Below are positions 54,477-63,047 of a stretch of DNA of 64,000 nt, piece after piece. This DNA comes from Asticcacaulis sp. AC466 (lineage in GTDB: Bacteria > Pseudomonadota > Alphaproteobacteria > Caulobacterales > Caulobacteraceae): NCBI RefSeq assembly GCF_000495815.1, contig NZ_AWGE01000011.1, positions 51,732 to 115,731 of the forward strand, in the 5' to 3' direction. The translations under genes were made by a program, and so were the position numbers. Below the pieces are notes generated by a model. The model searched no databases. It had not been told where the DNA came from and saw only the letters and a program-made list of their open reading frames with translations. Position 1 is the stretch's first letter; every line of letters begins with the position of its first letter.

Positions 54477-55052
54477 ATGGCAAATCCCGCACACTCCGAG
54501 GCGCCGGTCCTCTCCAACCCGAATCACAAGTGGTATATCGTCCACGCCTATTCCAACTTCGAGAAGAAGGTGGCCGAATCCCTGCGCGAGCAGGCCAAAA
54601 GCCAGGGTCTGGAAGACAAGTTCTCCGAAATCCTGGTTCCGACCGAGGAAGTCGTTGAGGTCCGTCGCGGCCGCAAGTTCAATTCGGAGCGCAAGTTCTT
54701 TCCGGGCTATGTCCTGGTGAAGATGGAACTGTCTGACGAGGCCTATCACCTGGTCAAGAACACCCCGAAGGTCACCGGCTTCCTGGGTTCCGGTTCCAAG
54801 CCTATGCCTGTGTCGCAAAAGGAAGTCGATCGCATCGTTGGCAATTCCGCCGCTGCGGTTGAGCGTCCGATGCCTGTCCTGTCCTTCGATATCGGCGAAA
54901 AGGTCAAGATCACGTCGGGTCACTTCGCATCGTTCGACGGCGTTGTCGAAAGCGTCGATCAGGAACACGCCCGTCTGCGTGTGTCCGTGTCGATCTTCGG
55001 TCGCGCCACACCGGTTGAGCTGGAATATGCTCAGGTCGAAAAAACCGCCTAA
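54477..55052 (+). CDS. nusG: transcription termination/antitermination protein NusG
   Basis: 191 residues. NGN domain with WYIVHAYSNFEKKVAESL, VPTEEVVEVRRGRK and FFPGYVLVKMEL; KOW domain with GEKVKITSGHFASFDGVVESVD. It binds RNA polymerase, Rho and S10. A strong terminator follows, separating it from the TonB-receptor gene that has replaced rplK as its immediate neighbour. Confidence 0.96.
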   Translation: MANPAHSEAPVLSNPNHKWYIVHAYSNFEKKVAESLREQAKSQGLEDKFSEILVPTEEVVEVRRGRKFNSERKFFPGYVLVKMELSDEAYHLVKNTPKVTGFLGSGSKPMPVSQKEVDRIVGNSAAAVERPMPVLSFDIGEKVKITSGHFASFDGVVESVDQEHARLRVSVSIFGRATPVELEYAQVEKTA

Positions 55053-55073
55053 CCGCTTCGTATCGCGAATTCA

Positions 55074-55110
55074 AAAAAACGCTTCGGTGTATGCCGGAGC
55101 GTTTTTTTGT
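55074..55110 (+). terminator. rho-independent terminator of secE-nusG
   Basis: ACGCTTCGG / CCGGAGCGT stem (one U-G pair), six-base loop TGTATG, preceded by A7 and followed by T7, so it may act in both directions. Confidence 0.92.
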
Positions 55111-55202
55111 GCCCTACAGCCTGGGGCTCGGCATCTAGCGTAATCGCTTTAGGCCATGCTATCTCTTGCGTTGTGTCTGACCGAGGTTTTAACCGTTTTG
55201 CG

Positions 55203-57212
55203 ATGAGTAGCGCCTGCCTGACGGCGGTGGGGCTGGCTCTTGCCGGCGGAGCAACGGCTCAAGACTCGACTGAGGTCCTGGTCGTCGGCAAGAAACCGGA
55301 CACTGTCGAAAAGATAGATCGCCTCAGCTACGATATTGCGTCCGATCCGGACGCGCAGACGGGCGTCATCCTCGATATATTGCGCAAGCTGCCCTCGGTC
55401 ACCGTATCCTCCGACGGCCAAGTGCAATTGCGCGGCGCCAATGTGACCATATTGATTGATGGCAAGGTGCCGGCGGACGGAAATGCTGTCGTGAAGGTTC
55501 TGGCGTCCGCCGATGTCGAACGAATCGAAGTGATTACCAACCCGTCGGCGCAATTCGCACCGGACGGTACGGGGGGCATTATCAATATCGTCACCCGCAA
55601 GCGCCACAAAATCCATCTGTCCGGCGATCTAAACGTTCAGGCAAACACGCTCGGGCAAGGCGGACTGTCCCTATCCACGACGCTCAACAGCGGGCCATGG
55701 TCAGTGGGCGGCCAGTTACGCCTCGACCGCTGGCGCAATCGAACGCGACTATTTGAGCGCCAAGCGGCGCTGAACCCCGACGGTGGCTACGATGTCCTTG
55801 ATCGTGAAGATCACTTGCATACGGCCTCTGACGAGGCGACGGGCGGTCTGTCGCTTGAATATAAGGCATCCCCTCGAAGCAGCCTGTCCGTCAAGGGCAA
55901 TTACGGCAAATACGACGCGATGACCAAGGGGCTGAGCCATTACAGCGGTATCGCCGACTACGACGAGACCTCTCTCGTTACGTCGGCAAGCCATAATGGG
56001 GATGTTCTGGCTCAGTACGATTATCGCGGCGATGAGAATAACGAGACCCTTAGCCTGAGTTTCGATCATTCCGATTACGCCAATCTGACCCGTTCGACAT
56101 ATGATCGGGGCGATGGCGACATCTATGGCACGATTTCGGATATCAGTGGCAACAGCGATCGGGTGCAGGGTGATTATGAGCGGCGCTTCGGCCGGCGTCT
56201 GCTGACGGCGGGCCTGTCCATCGATCGGACCTTCAATCGCGACGCCTCGCGCCTGGATAGCCGCGGCACGGACCTGGACCTGGCCGTTTCCGACTATGAT
56301 TACGCCTTTTCGGGCACGCGAACTATATCGGCCATATATGCGACGTGGCAGACGCCATGGGGACGGTGGACTGTTCTGCCCGGCCTGCGTCTGGAGGTGG
56401 CGCGTCTGGATCTGGTGGGGGATGTTGGTGTTTCCGACCTCACCCTTTATCCCTCGCTTCACATCAGCCGTTATCTCGGAGACACCGATCGCGTGAAGTT
56501 CAGCTTTTCGCGTCGGGTATCGCGTCCGTCTATCGGTGAATACAACCCCAATGTCCAATATTGGGGCAATAATCTTGGCGTCACCGGTAATCTGGCGCTC
56601 AAACCACAATTCACCAATGCCTATGAGGCGGCCTATGACCGCAATATCGGCGATTTCGCAATGGGCGCCACCCTATATTTCCGCGATACGCGCGGTAGTT
56701 TTTCGCCCTACAGCTTGATGACTGCTAACGGCCTGCTCCTGAGCACCTCAATCAATTCCGGACGCAGCCGTTCGGGTGGAACGGAACTGACCCTGCATGG
56801 CAAGATGTCGAAACGCCTCAAATATTCGATCAACGCCAACCTGTACTACGCGCAAGCCCCGTATATAGACGGGTATGTGCAAAAGATGCGCGGGCGATTT
56901 TCCGGTTCGGGCAACGGCCTTCTCGAATACAATGCACCGAACGGCGACCAGTTTCAGATCAATCTCACGGGGTTCGGCCGCCGGTTGACCTATCAGGGCC
57001 AGACCAGCGGCGCCTGGCGCGCGGACATGACCTACCGCCACCCGCTGACCGACAAGGTCGCTGTGGTGGTTAGCATAACCGACCTGTTCAATAGCTTTCA
57101 TTTTCGCAGTGTCGTCGATACGGCCGTGTTGAAAACCGAGTCGGGAGGGGCGGCAAATATGCGCGCGCTCAAGGTCGCCTTGTCCTACCGGTTCGGCGAT
57201 GGTAGCCGCTGA
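55203..57212 (+). CDS. TonB-dependent receptor-like outer-membrane protein
   Basis: 669 residues from ATG 55203. The signal segment SACLTAVGLALAGGATAQ is present; a GTG at 55173 would add a basic n-region (SDRGFNRF) and is a credible alternative start. The plug domain (about 30-140) has DILRKLPSVTVSSDGQVQLRG, ILIDGKVPADGNAV, IEVITNPSAQFAPDGTGGIINIVTRK. The rest is a beta-barrel ending in an Arg rather than an aromatic residue (YRFGDGSR). No TonB box is certain. The substrate is unknown. It is unusual in lying between nusG and rplK. Confidence 0.86.
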   Translation: MSSACLTAVGLALAGGATAQDSTEVLVVGKKPDTVEKIDRLSYDIASDPDAQTGVILDILRKLPSVTVSSDGQVQLRGANVTILIDGKVPADGNAVVKVLASADVERIEVITNPSAQFAPDGTGGIINIVTRKRHKIHLSGDLNVQANTLGQGGLSLSTTLNSGPWSVGGQLRLDRWRNRTRLFERQAALNPDGGYDVLDREDHLHTASDEATGGLSLEYKASPRSSLSVKGNYGKYDAMTKGLSHYSGIADYDETSLVTSASHNGDVLAQYDYRGDENNETLSLSFDHSDYANLTRSTYDRGDGDIYGTISDISGNSDRVQGDYERRFGRRLLTAGLSIDRTFNRDASRLDSRGTDLDLAVSDYDYAFSGTRTISAIYATWQTPWGRWTVLPGLRLEVARLDLVGDVGVSDLTLYPSLHISRYLGDTDRVKFSFSRRVSRPSIGEYNPNVQYWGNNLGVTGNLALKPQFTNAYEAAYDRNIGDFAMGATLYFRDTRGSFSPYSLMTANGLLLSTSINSGRSRSGGTELTLHGKMSKRLKYSINANLYYAQAPYIDGYVQKMRGRFSGSGNGLLEYNAPNGDQFQINLTGFGRRLTYQGQTSGAWRADMTYRHPLTDKVAVVVSITDLFNSFHFRSVVDTAVLKTESGGAANMRALKVALSYRFGDGSR

Positions 57213-57318
57213 GCCCGCGGGCTATTTCTCGCCCAGGGATACGTCCCCGCGATGAGGCTTGCCACCCCTGAACAAATAGGTTATAGCGCGCGCTCTTCGT
57301 TTTACGACGGAGATAAAT

Positions 57319-57359
57319 CCGTGGGAGGCCAAAGCTAAGCCAGGCCAACTATACCACGG
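57319..57359 (+). promoter_or_regulatory. rplK leader hairpin, probable L1-binding site
   Basis: CCGTGG (57319-57324) pairs with CCACGG (57354-57359). Inside, GAGGCC and GGCC can form a second stem with an asymmetric purine loop. In E. coli and relatives ribosomal protein L1 represses rplK-rplA by binding a similar structure in the leader. The pairing is seen; the function is by analogy. Confidence 0.5.
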
Positions 57360-57396
57360 CTCACAACGCGCCTTAGGGCGCTTCAGGAGATTTCCA

Positions 57397-57825
57397 ATGG
57401 CTAAGAAAATCCTGGGCTATATCAAGCTCCAGGTGAAGGCCGGCTCTGCCACGCCTTCGCCCCCCATCGGCCCTGCACTGGGTCAACGCGGCGTCAACAT
57501 CATGGGTTTCTGTAAGGAATTCAACGCCCGTACCGAAAATGTCGAGAAGGGCACGCCGCTTCCGACCATCATCACTGTCTATCAGGACAAGTCTTTCACC
57601 TTCCAGACGAAGACGCCTCCGGCGACCTTCTTCATCAAGCAGGCGTTGAACCTGAAGTCCGGCTCGAAGCTGCCGGGCCGCGACGTTGCTGGCAAGATCA
57701 CGCGCGCCCAACTGCGCGATATCGCCGAAAAGAAGATGAAGGATCTCAGCGCCCACGATCTCGATCAGGCGACCAAGATCATTGAAGGTTCCGCCCGTTC
57801 CATGGGCCTGCAGGTGGTGGATTAA
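57397..57825 (+). CDS. rplK: 50S ribosomal protein L11
   Basis: 142 residues. N-terminal domain [36 protein letters not shown] and C-terminal rRNA-binding domain with [18 protein letters not shown] and ARSMGLQVV. Part of the GTPase-associated centre. A good AGGAGA site precedes the ATG and rplA begins one base after its stop. Confidence 0.97.
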   Translation: MAKKILGYIKLQVKAGSATPSPPIGPALGQRGVNIMGFCKEFNARTENVEKGTPLPTIITVYQDKSFTFQTKTPPATFFIKQALNLKSGSKLPGRDVAGKITRAQLRDIAEKKMKDLSAHDLDQATKIIEGSARSMGLQVVD

Positions 57826-57826
57826 T

Positions 57827-58513
57827 ATGACCCATATCGCAAAACGTGTTAAGGCCTGGAATGCCGACAGCAGCAAGCTGTACGGCCTGACCGAAGCTCT
57901 GAACGTCGTCAAGGCAAACGCCAAGGCTAAGTTCGACGAAACGGTCGAAATCGCCATCAACCTGGGTGTTGACCCGCGTCACGCCGACCAACAGGTCCGT
58001 GGCGTTGTCAACCTGCCGTCCGGCACGGGTAAGGACGTTCGCGTCGCCGTGTTCGCCAAGGACAAGAAGGCCGAGGAAGCTCTGGCTGCTGGCGCTGAAG
58101 TCGTTGGCGCCGAAGACCTGGTCGAAAAGATCCAGGGCGGCTTCATGGACTTCGACCGCGTCATTGCGTCTCCGGACATGATGGCTCTGGTTGGTCGCCT
58201 CGGTAAGGTGCTGGGCCCGCGCGGCCTGATGCCGAACCCGAAGGTCGGCACTGTCACGCCGAACGTTGCCCAGGCCGTCAAGGACGCCAAGGGCGGTGCG
58301 GTTGAGTTCCGCGTCGAAAAGGCCGGTATCGTCCACGTCGGCGTCGGCAAGATCTCGTTCACCGTCGAAGCTCTTGAAATCAACATCAAGGCTTTGGTTG
58401 ATGCGCTGGTTAAGGCCCGTCCGTCGGGCGCCAAGGGCCTCTATGTCAAGAAGATTGCTTTGTCTTCGACCATGGGCCCTGGCGTAAAGGTTGATACGGC
58501 GTCGGCTCAGTAA
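57827..58513 (+). CDS. rplA: 50S ribosomal protein L1
   Basis: 228 residues. Two-domain L1 fold with [14 protein letters not shown] at the N-terminus, [50 protein letters not shown] and the C-terminal [16 protein letters not shown]. It binds 23S rRNA at the E-site stalk and probably its own operon leader. A terminator follows and rplJ-rplL are not next, so the usual rplKAJL order is broken here. Confidence 0.97.
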   Translation: MTHIAKRVKAWNADSSKLYGLTEALNVVKANAKAKFDETVEIAINLGVDPRHADQQVRGVVNLPSGTGKDVRVAVFAKDKKAEEALAAGAEVVGAEDLVEKIQGGFMDFDRVIASPDMMALVGRLGKVLGPRGLMPNPKVGTVTPNVAQAVKDAKGGAVEFRVEKAGIVHVGVGKISFTVEALEINIKALVDALVKARPSGAKGLYVKKIALSSTMGPGVKVDTASAQ

Positions 58514-58545
58514 CCGTTCCGATTGTCGATTTTACATCGCAAGTG

Positions 58546-58575
58546 AAAAGCCGCTCCTGTTAAGGGGCGGCTTTT
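58546..58575 (+). terminator. rho-independent terminator after rplA
   Basis: AAAAGCCGCTCC / GGGGCGGCTTTT stem (one U-G pair) with a six-base loop, then TTCC. It ends the rplK-rplA transcript and may also serve the convergent miaE gene. Confidence 0.9.
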
Positions 58576-58635
58576 TCCTTTGTAGACAGGAGCGGGGTGG
58601 CCAGGATCAGGCCGGCGAAGATCAGGTAGGCAAGA

Positions 58636-59247
58636 TCAGGCGGGTACGCCGCTATGGAAGCGGAAGTCTGGATCGGGATCGGCGATCAACGCTTGCTCGA
58701 CCGGTCGGATGAGGGCGATACGCTCAGCGATATCCTGCGCGTCGCCGTACAGGCTGGCCAGCTTGATATAGCCCTGATAGTGGCGGGCTTCGCTTTTCAG
58801 CAGACCAAAATAGAACTTGCCCAAATCGCCATCCAGGTGTGGCGCCACTGCGCCGAACCGTTCGCACGACCTGGCCTCTATGAAGGCGCTGATCAGCAGA
58901 ATATCGATCATCATGCCGGGCTCTGTGCGCCGGCACAGGCGGCGCAACCCCATGGCGTAGCGCGACGGGGTGAGGGGGCGCAAAGCTATGCCGCGTTTCT
59001 TGAGGATTTTCATCACCTGCTCGTGGTGCGCCAGTTCCTCGCGTGCCAGGCGCGCCATGGCCATGACCAGGGCTTCGCTTTCCTGATACTTGGCGATCAG
59101 GTTGATAGCGTTGCTGGCGGCCTTGTACTCGCAATTTTTGTGGTCAAGCAGAAGCAGGTCGAGATTTTTCAGGGCGGCGTCGATCCATGCGTCTGGCGTC
59201 CGTGAGCCCAGAAACGCGTGAATATCTGCCAAGACGTCGGTCGGCAT
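58636..59247 (-). CDS. miaE: tRNA-(ms2io6A) hydroxylase MiaE
   Basis: 203 residues. A ferritin-like diiron bundle shows the Glu and ExxH ligands: AREELAHHEQVMKIL, ISAFIEARSCERF and KSEARHYQGYIKLA, with CRRTEPGMMIDILL between. It hydroxylates the isopentenyl side chain of ms2i6A37 in tRNAs reading UNN codons, using O2. ATG 59247 has AAAGGAG upstream; the in-frame extension to 59355 is low complexity. Convergent with rplA. Confidence 0.92.
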   Translation of the reverse strand: MPTDVLADIHAFLGSRTPDAWIDAALKNLDLLLLDHKNCEYKAASNAINLIAKYQESEALVMAMARLAREELAHHEQVMKILKKRGIALRPLTPSRYAMGLRRLCRRTEPGMMIDILLISAFIEARSCERFGAVAPHLDGDLGKFYFGLLKSEARHYQGYIKLASLYGDAQDIAERIALIRPVEQALIADPDPDFRFHSGVPA

Positions 59248-59622
59248 GATGACTCCTTTTAGCGTGCGTCTTTGGCAAAGCTGCACATTGGAATCAAGGG
59301 TGAAGATATGGAAATCAAGCGTGAAGATATGGCCTGAATTTGCGACTGTCTTCAAATTGTAACAATATAAACAATGTTTGCTGTATATTTCAGGACTTAA
59401 GGAAGTGACGCCTTAACATTACCTATAATTCATTCGACATAGGCAAGTTTTCGGTTAAAACACACCTTGTCAAATACCACCTGTGAGATGCGACTGCGAG
59501 CCAAATGGTCTTGGCTTCTATCTAATACTCAGGTGACACTGTATGTCCTGTAATAATAACTTCAGGCTATAAGTTTATCTGAGTGAACTTCCTCTCCGGG
59601 TTGCCGCAGCTCAGGTAATGCG
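59248..59622. other. AT-rich intergenic region between miaE and the IS630 remnant
   Basis: About 375 bases where base composition falls sharply toward AT. No ORF with a ribosome-binding site was seen on either strand. It marks the left boundary of the acquired-looking segment. Confidence 0.5.
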
Positions 59623-59653
59623 GGGGAAGATGTAGGCGCATCTTCCCCTATTT
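59623..59653 (+). terminator. terminator-like hairpin without an upstream gene
   Basis: Perfect 10-bp stem GGGGAAGATG / CATCTTCCCC with loop TAGGCG, followed by TATTT. No protein gene reads into it on the + strand. It may end a short untranslated transcript or be a leftover of lost coding sequence. Confidence 0.5.
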
Positions 59654-59670
59654 AATATATCACGCAGTAT

Positions 59671-59836
59671 TTACAATCCGATGCCCCCCTTCTGGGCAGC
59701 CGCCGAACGACTGCCACCATCATAGACAACCGCAAGCCAAAAGACGACGCGCTTGTTTCGCATCCCGGCTTTGACGCGCATGCATCCGCAAAGTCTCAGA
59801 AGAAAAATCAGATCGAAGTCCAACTGCTGCTGCCAT
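59671..59836 (-). pseudogene. IS630-family transposase N-terminal remnant
   Basis: From ATG 59836 (AGGAGG upstream) the frame reads MAAAVGLRSDFSSETLRMHA, RQSRDAKQARRLLA, then needs a frame change to continue LAVVYDGGSRSAAAQKGGIGL before a stop at 59671. This is the start of the IS630 helix-turn-helix domain, and the DDE catalytic domain is gone. One frameshift and truncation make it non-functional. No terminal inverted repeats could be paired. Confidence 0.85.
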
Positions 59837-60374
59837 GATGACGCCTCCTGCTGGAAGTGAATCAGAGTTCGGTCGGATTGGGAATCCCGTGAGTCAAACT
59901 TTGCTCAGCTTGGCATCAGGCGGATCAGACGACGAGCGCCCAATCCAGGCGGGCGTTGGACCATGCCTAGTCTATTGAAATAATGATGAAATCACATGCC
60001 CGCGCAAAGGTCTCATTAAAGTAGTATAGGTCGCACTGATGGAGTCAGCAAAACCAAAATTTGATATGTAATATTAATGAGGGATTGATCCTAAATTAAT
60101 GTTTCATTTAAGGCTAAAAAAACAATCTATAATTTAGTGCTATTTAATATGGAAATTCAGCCATATAAAACAAAAAAATAAAACCACCATAGATTGAGCT
60201 TGACAGCCCTTTATTTATAGGCAATTTTGGATTTAGAGGTATTATAGGCACCCAAACGCTTAGATGAATATCGCAATGCGTGTTGCAGGCTTAGGTGGTG
60301 CTAAATAAGATCGTGGCCAAATTGTCCACGTTTAGTGGCGTGCTTTTCAACAAAACATCCAAAGGAGACTTGAA
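59837..60374. other. AT-rich upstream region of the peptide-ABC cassette
   Basis: About 540 bases, strongly AT-rich from 60000 onward, with runs of A and T. No supported gene. It presumably holds the cassette promoter. AAAGGAG just before 60375 is the ribosome-binding site of the peptide gene. Confidence 0.55.
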
Positions 60375-60518
60375 ATGGTTGATACAAATACGCGTAGTCT
60401 AATCGTCGAAGATCTAGCATTTCCCGTAGGGCCATACGGGTCCAATGATACCGTTACCGGGCCTGTTTGTGTTCTGGTTGCCATCGCCCTTGTGGTGATC
60501 GATGCGACTATCAACTAA
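60375..60518 (+). CDS. 47-residue candidate precursor peptide
   Basis: A short gene with an excellent ribosome-binding site (AAAGGAG), first in a same-strand cassette. The N-terminal half is polar and acidic (MVDTNTRSLIVEDLAFPVGP). After YGSNDTVTGP comes a hydrophobic segment (VCVLVAIALVVIDATIN) with a single Cys at about 32. There is no signal peptide at the N-terminus. The layout, leader-like acidic half followed by a hydrophobic or Thr/Ser-flanked end and next to an ABC exporter, suggests a RiPP or bacteriocin-like precursor. No known leader motif was identified. A small membrane protein is the alternative. Confidence 0.68.
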   Translation: MVDTNTRSLIVEDLAFPVGPYGSNDTVTGPVCVLVAIALVVIDATIN

Positions 60519-60543
60519 ATAACGGAATAGTGGAGGCGCGGAA

Positions 60544-61296
60544 ATGAATAGTCTTCGTGTAAAAGATGCCTATAAGCACCATCCAAATAGGCACCTCCCA
60601 TCTTTGTCGGGACTATCCGGAAACTTCACTGAGGGATGCGTAAGCGCTATAGTGGGGCCAAACGGTGCGGGTAAAACTACACTCCTGTCGGCAGTTTCGG
60701 GTTTGCAGACACTGGATCACGGCAGCATTTGCTACGGGAATGAGAAGGCTGGCTGGCGCAAACTTACGAGGGCCGATGTAACATTTTTTATGGATGGCCA
60801 TGCGGGCTACTACCCTAAATTTACCGTGCTTCAAAACTTTCTCTATTTCGCGTCCATGGGCAACCCTGATCTGCGTTTTAAAACTAAAGAAGAGGCCGAG
60901 TTGTGGTTAGATCGGGTAGGAATCCTATCAGCAAGAAACAGTCCTTCACAAACCCTGTCAAAAGGAATGTTGCAACGCTTAAACATAGCGATTGCCTTGT
61001 CATGTAACTCCAAAATATTGTTACTCGACGAGCCGACATTGGGACTAGATATAGTGGGATCAGCGGAATTATGTGCGCTTATAAAAAAGTTAACTGTAGA
61101 ACATTCCCTCATAACAATATTCACAAGCCATGAGCCTGACGCGATCATTTCCATCAGTGACGAAATATCCGTCATTTGTAAAGGCGAAGTGCGCCGCCGT
61201 TTCGACAGTGCTGAAACCTCAAAACTTTCTGGAGTGGGTTTGGTCGAGGCATATCTGCGTTTAGTGGGAGGGGGCAGCAATGACGAGAGACATTGA
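60544..61296 (+). CDS. ABC transporter ATP-binding protein
   Basis: 250 residues. Walker A GPNGAGKTTL (about 39-46), Q-loop region with GYYPKFTVLQNFLYFA, signature TLSKGMLQRL (LSKGM instead of LSGGQ), Walker B ILLLDEPTLGLD and H-loop TSHE. This is the CcmA/ABC-2 exporter type that pairs with a separate permease, here most likely the gene at 63048. Start 25 bases after the peptide gene; its end overlaps the next gene by 17 bases. Export of the peptide product, or self-protection, is inferred. Confidence 0.9.
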   Translation: MNSLRVKDAYKHHPNRHLPSLSGLSGNFTEGCVSAIVGPNGAGKTTLLSAVSGLQTLDHGSICYGNEKAGWRKLTRADVTFFMDGHAGYYPKFTVLQNFLYFASMGNPDLRFKTKEEAELWLDRVGILSARNSPSQTLSKGMLQRLNIAIALSCNSKILLLDEPTLGLDIVGSAELCALIKKLTVEHSLITIFTSHEPDAIISISDEISVICKGEVRRRFDSAETSKLSGVGLVEAYLRLVGGGSNDERH

Positions 61297-62131
61297 ATAT
61301 TATATTTTGGAATTAAATAAAATTATTCGTTCGCCTGAATATGTGCTGAGTTGTAAGCCGCTATTTTTGGAAATTTATAATGATCAAAGTGCTGTCCACA
61401 ATGCCATTAAAGGCCATTTGCGCAAATTAGCAGAAGACCCATATTATTCGCCGAGATCATTTTCCAATGACCACTTCATTTTTACGGCAGGGCCGTCTGG
61501 CTTTCCCCCCAATGAGAAAGCTTTAAATTTTGATCTAATGGTAGGGATACATACCTCCGGTCAGGCTGTTGCGACATCAAATTCAGCATATTGCCTTTGT
61601 ATGCCGTTGCAGCACCAATTAGACGTCGAAATATACGCCCTCCCAGACACTTGGGACTCATCTATATATGACCCAACTATTGTCTTACAGAAAACAGGCG
61701 AAAAAATCGTGCACCCTGGTGAAATTCTCGAGGTTGTGCCGATGGGAGATATCTTTAGATTTTCTCCCGAGTGTCCCACTGCGCTTTTAAAGCTTGTGTC
61801 AAAGTCTGCCGATGCGTTTGAGTGGTCATTCGATTTGAAAACTGGTTTGCCTTGGCAATCAATTGCAACGGACCTCATGGTGAGTCAGATTGCGGATGCG
61901 TGCGAGGGGGCGAAATCACTTGGAGATGTTGAGTTCACGAATGCCCTTCTTGATGCGACTTATCATAACGCCCATTTTATTAGGTGGGCCGCAATTCAAG
62001 CACTCGCTACTCTCAATCAGGAAGTCGCGCTGCTACGTTTGGCTGAACTTACAAAAGACCCGCATCCACATATCGCATCGGCTGCTCGGAAATCGATTGA
62101 AGCGAATCTGATGGTCGGCGAGAGAGGTTAA
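61280..62131 (+). CDS. unknown cassette protein A, cupin-like plus HEAT-like
   Basis: 283 residues, cytoplasmic-looking, no recognised family. The N-terminal 40 residues are helical, the centre (about 70-190) is beta-rich with HPGEILEVVPMGDIFRFSPE, resembling a cupin-type jelly roll without a clear metal site, and the C-terminus (about 195-283) has helical repeats of HEAT type (FIRWAAIQALATLNQEVALL, LAELTKDPHPHIASAARKSI). The overall order matches the next gene, suggesting ancient duplication. It starts within the ATPase gene with GGGAGGGGG upstream, so the two are coupled. Confidence 0.75.
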   Translation: MTRDIEYYILELNKIIRSPEYVLSCKPLFLEIYNDQSAVHNAIKGHLRKLAEDPYYSPRSFSNDHFIFTAGPSGFPPNEKALNFDLMVGIHTSGQAVATSNSAYCLCMPLQHQLDVEIYALPDTWDSSIYDPTIVLQKTGEKIVHPGEILEVVPMGDIFRFSPECPTALLKLVSKSADAFEWSFDLKTGLPWQSIATDLMVSQIADACEGAKSLGDVEFTNALLDATYHNAHFIRWAAIQALATLNQEVALLRLAELTKDPHPHIASAARKSIEANLMVGERG

Positions 62132-62132
62132 A

Positions 62133-63044
62133 ATGGCTATTACAATTGAGAGTGCATCAGAAGCGGTGATTTCGCCATCAGAGCTATTGGAATGGGCGCA
62201 TGATAATATTGATCCATCCGACCCTGATAACATTATGGACGCGGGTCCAATGCTTACAGCATTAAGTAATAATAGGACGTTTATCCGCAACGCAATACTT
62301 GATCAATTACGCACATTGTCTGGTTATGCCCCCTCCGGACGAGCCAAAATGATATCTGGTCAGTCGTTTATATTTGGTGGTCTTGGAGCATTTACTATCC
62401 GGGCAAATATTTGGTCAAAACCTAAGGTGGTCAACGCTCGGGCACAGCGGTATGTTGATAAAATTTATTCCTATACAACACCTCATGATCATAACTTCGC
62501 TCTTCTGACGGTAGGTTATCAGGGGGCGGGGTATGCAACTTCCATTTTCGAATATGATCGTGAGAAAGTATCTGGATTCGTGGGAGAGGTTGTGGATATC
62601 AGGTTTCTTGAGCATACAACGCTTTCGAAAGGGAAGATTTTATATTACCGACCAAGCAAGGATATTCATATTCAGAAATATCCGGAAGAGACTTCGGTAT
62701 CCTTGAATCTAATCCTTGACACGCCAGCATTAAAGAAGTTTGAGCAATATGCCTTCGATGTGGAGGAATGTAAAATTAGAGGGTTGCTTTACGGATCATT
62801 TGTGTTGAGACAGTTATCACTTTTAAAAGTGTCTAGCCTTTTAATTGGTTCAGATGAAGAGGCTGTCGCGGAAATATCCAATATTGCAAGAAATCATTAC
62901 TCGCCTTACGTAAGACTAATAGCATTTCAAGGATTACTTGATGCTGACACGAGACATAATCTAGATCGCGACATGATTACGCATTGTATGCGTCGAGACC
63001 CAAATCCAATAGTCAATTTAAACGCTGCGGTTTCAATATATTAA
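62133..63044 (+). CDS. unknown cassette protein B, cupin-like plus HEAT-like
   Basis: 303 residues, no signal peptide. Same layout as its upstream neighbour: a helical start (FIRNAILDQLRTLSG), a beta-rich core (about 65-190) and helical C-terminal repeats. The core retains PHDHNFALLTVGYQGAGY, a His-x-His arrangement as in metal-binding cupins, followed by GEVVDIRFLEHTTLSKGKILYY and a later His in SKDIHIQKYPEE that could complete a site. Protein A lacks these His. A metal-dependent modifying or sensing role is possible but unproven. It begins one base after the previous stop, with GAGAGG upstream. Confidence 0.75.
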   Translation: MAITIESASEAVISPSELLEWAHDNIDPSDPDNIMDAGPMLTALSNNRTFIRNAILDQLRTLSGYAPSGRAKMISGQSFIFGGLGAFTIRANIWSKPKVVNARAQRYVDKIYSYTTPHDHNFALLTVGYQGAGYATSIFEYDREKVSGFVGEVVDIRFLEHTTLSKGKILYYRPSKDIHIQKYPEETSVSLNLILDTPALKKFEQYAFDVEECKIRGLLYGSFVLRQLSLLKVSSLLIGSDEEAVAEISNIARNHYSPYVRLIAFQGLLDADTRHNLDRDMITHCMRRDPNPIVNLNAAVSIY

Positions 63045-63047
63045 ATT

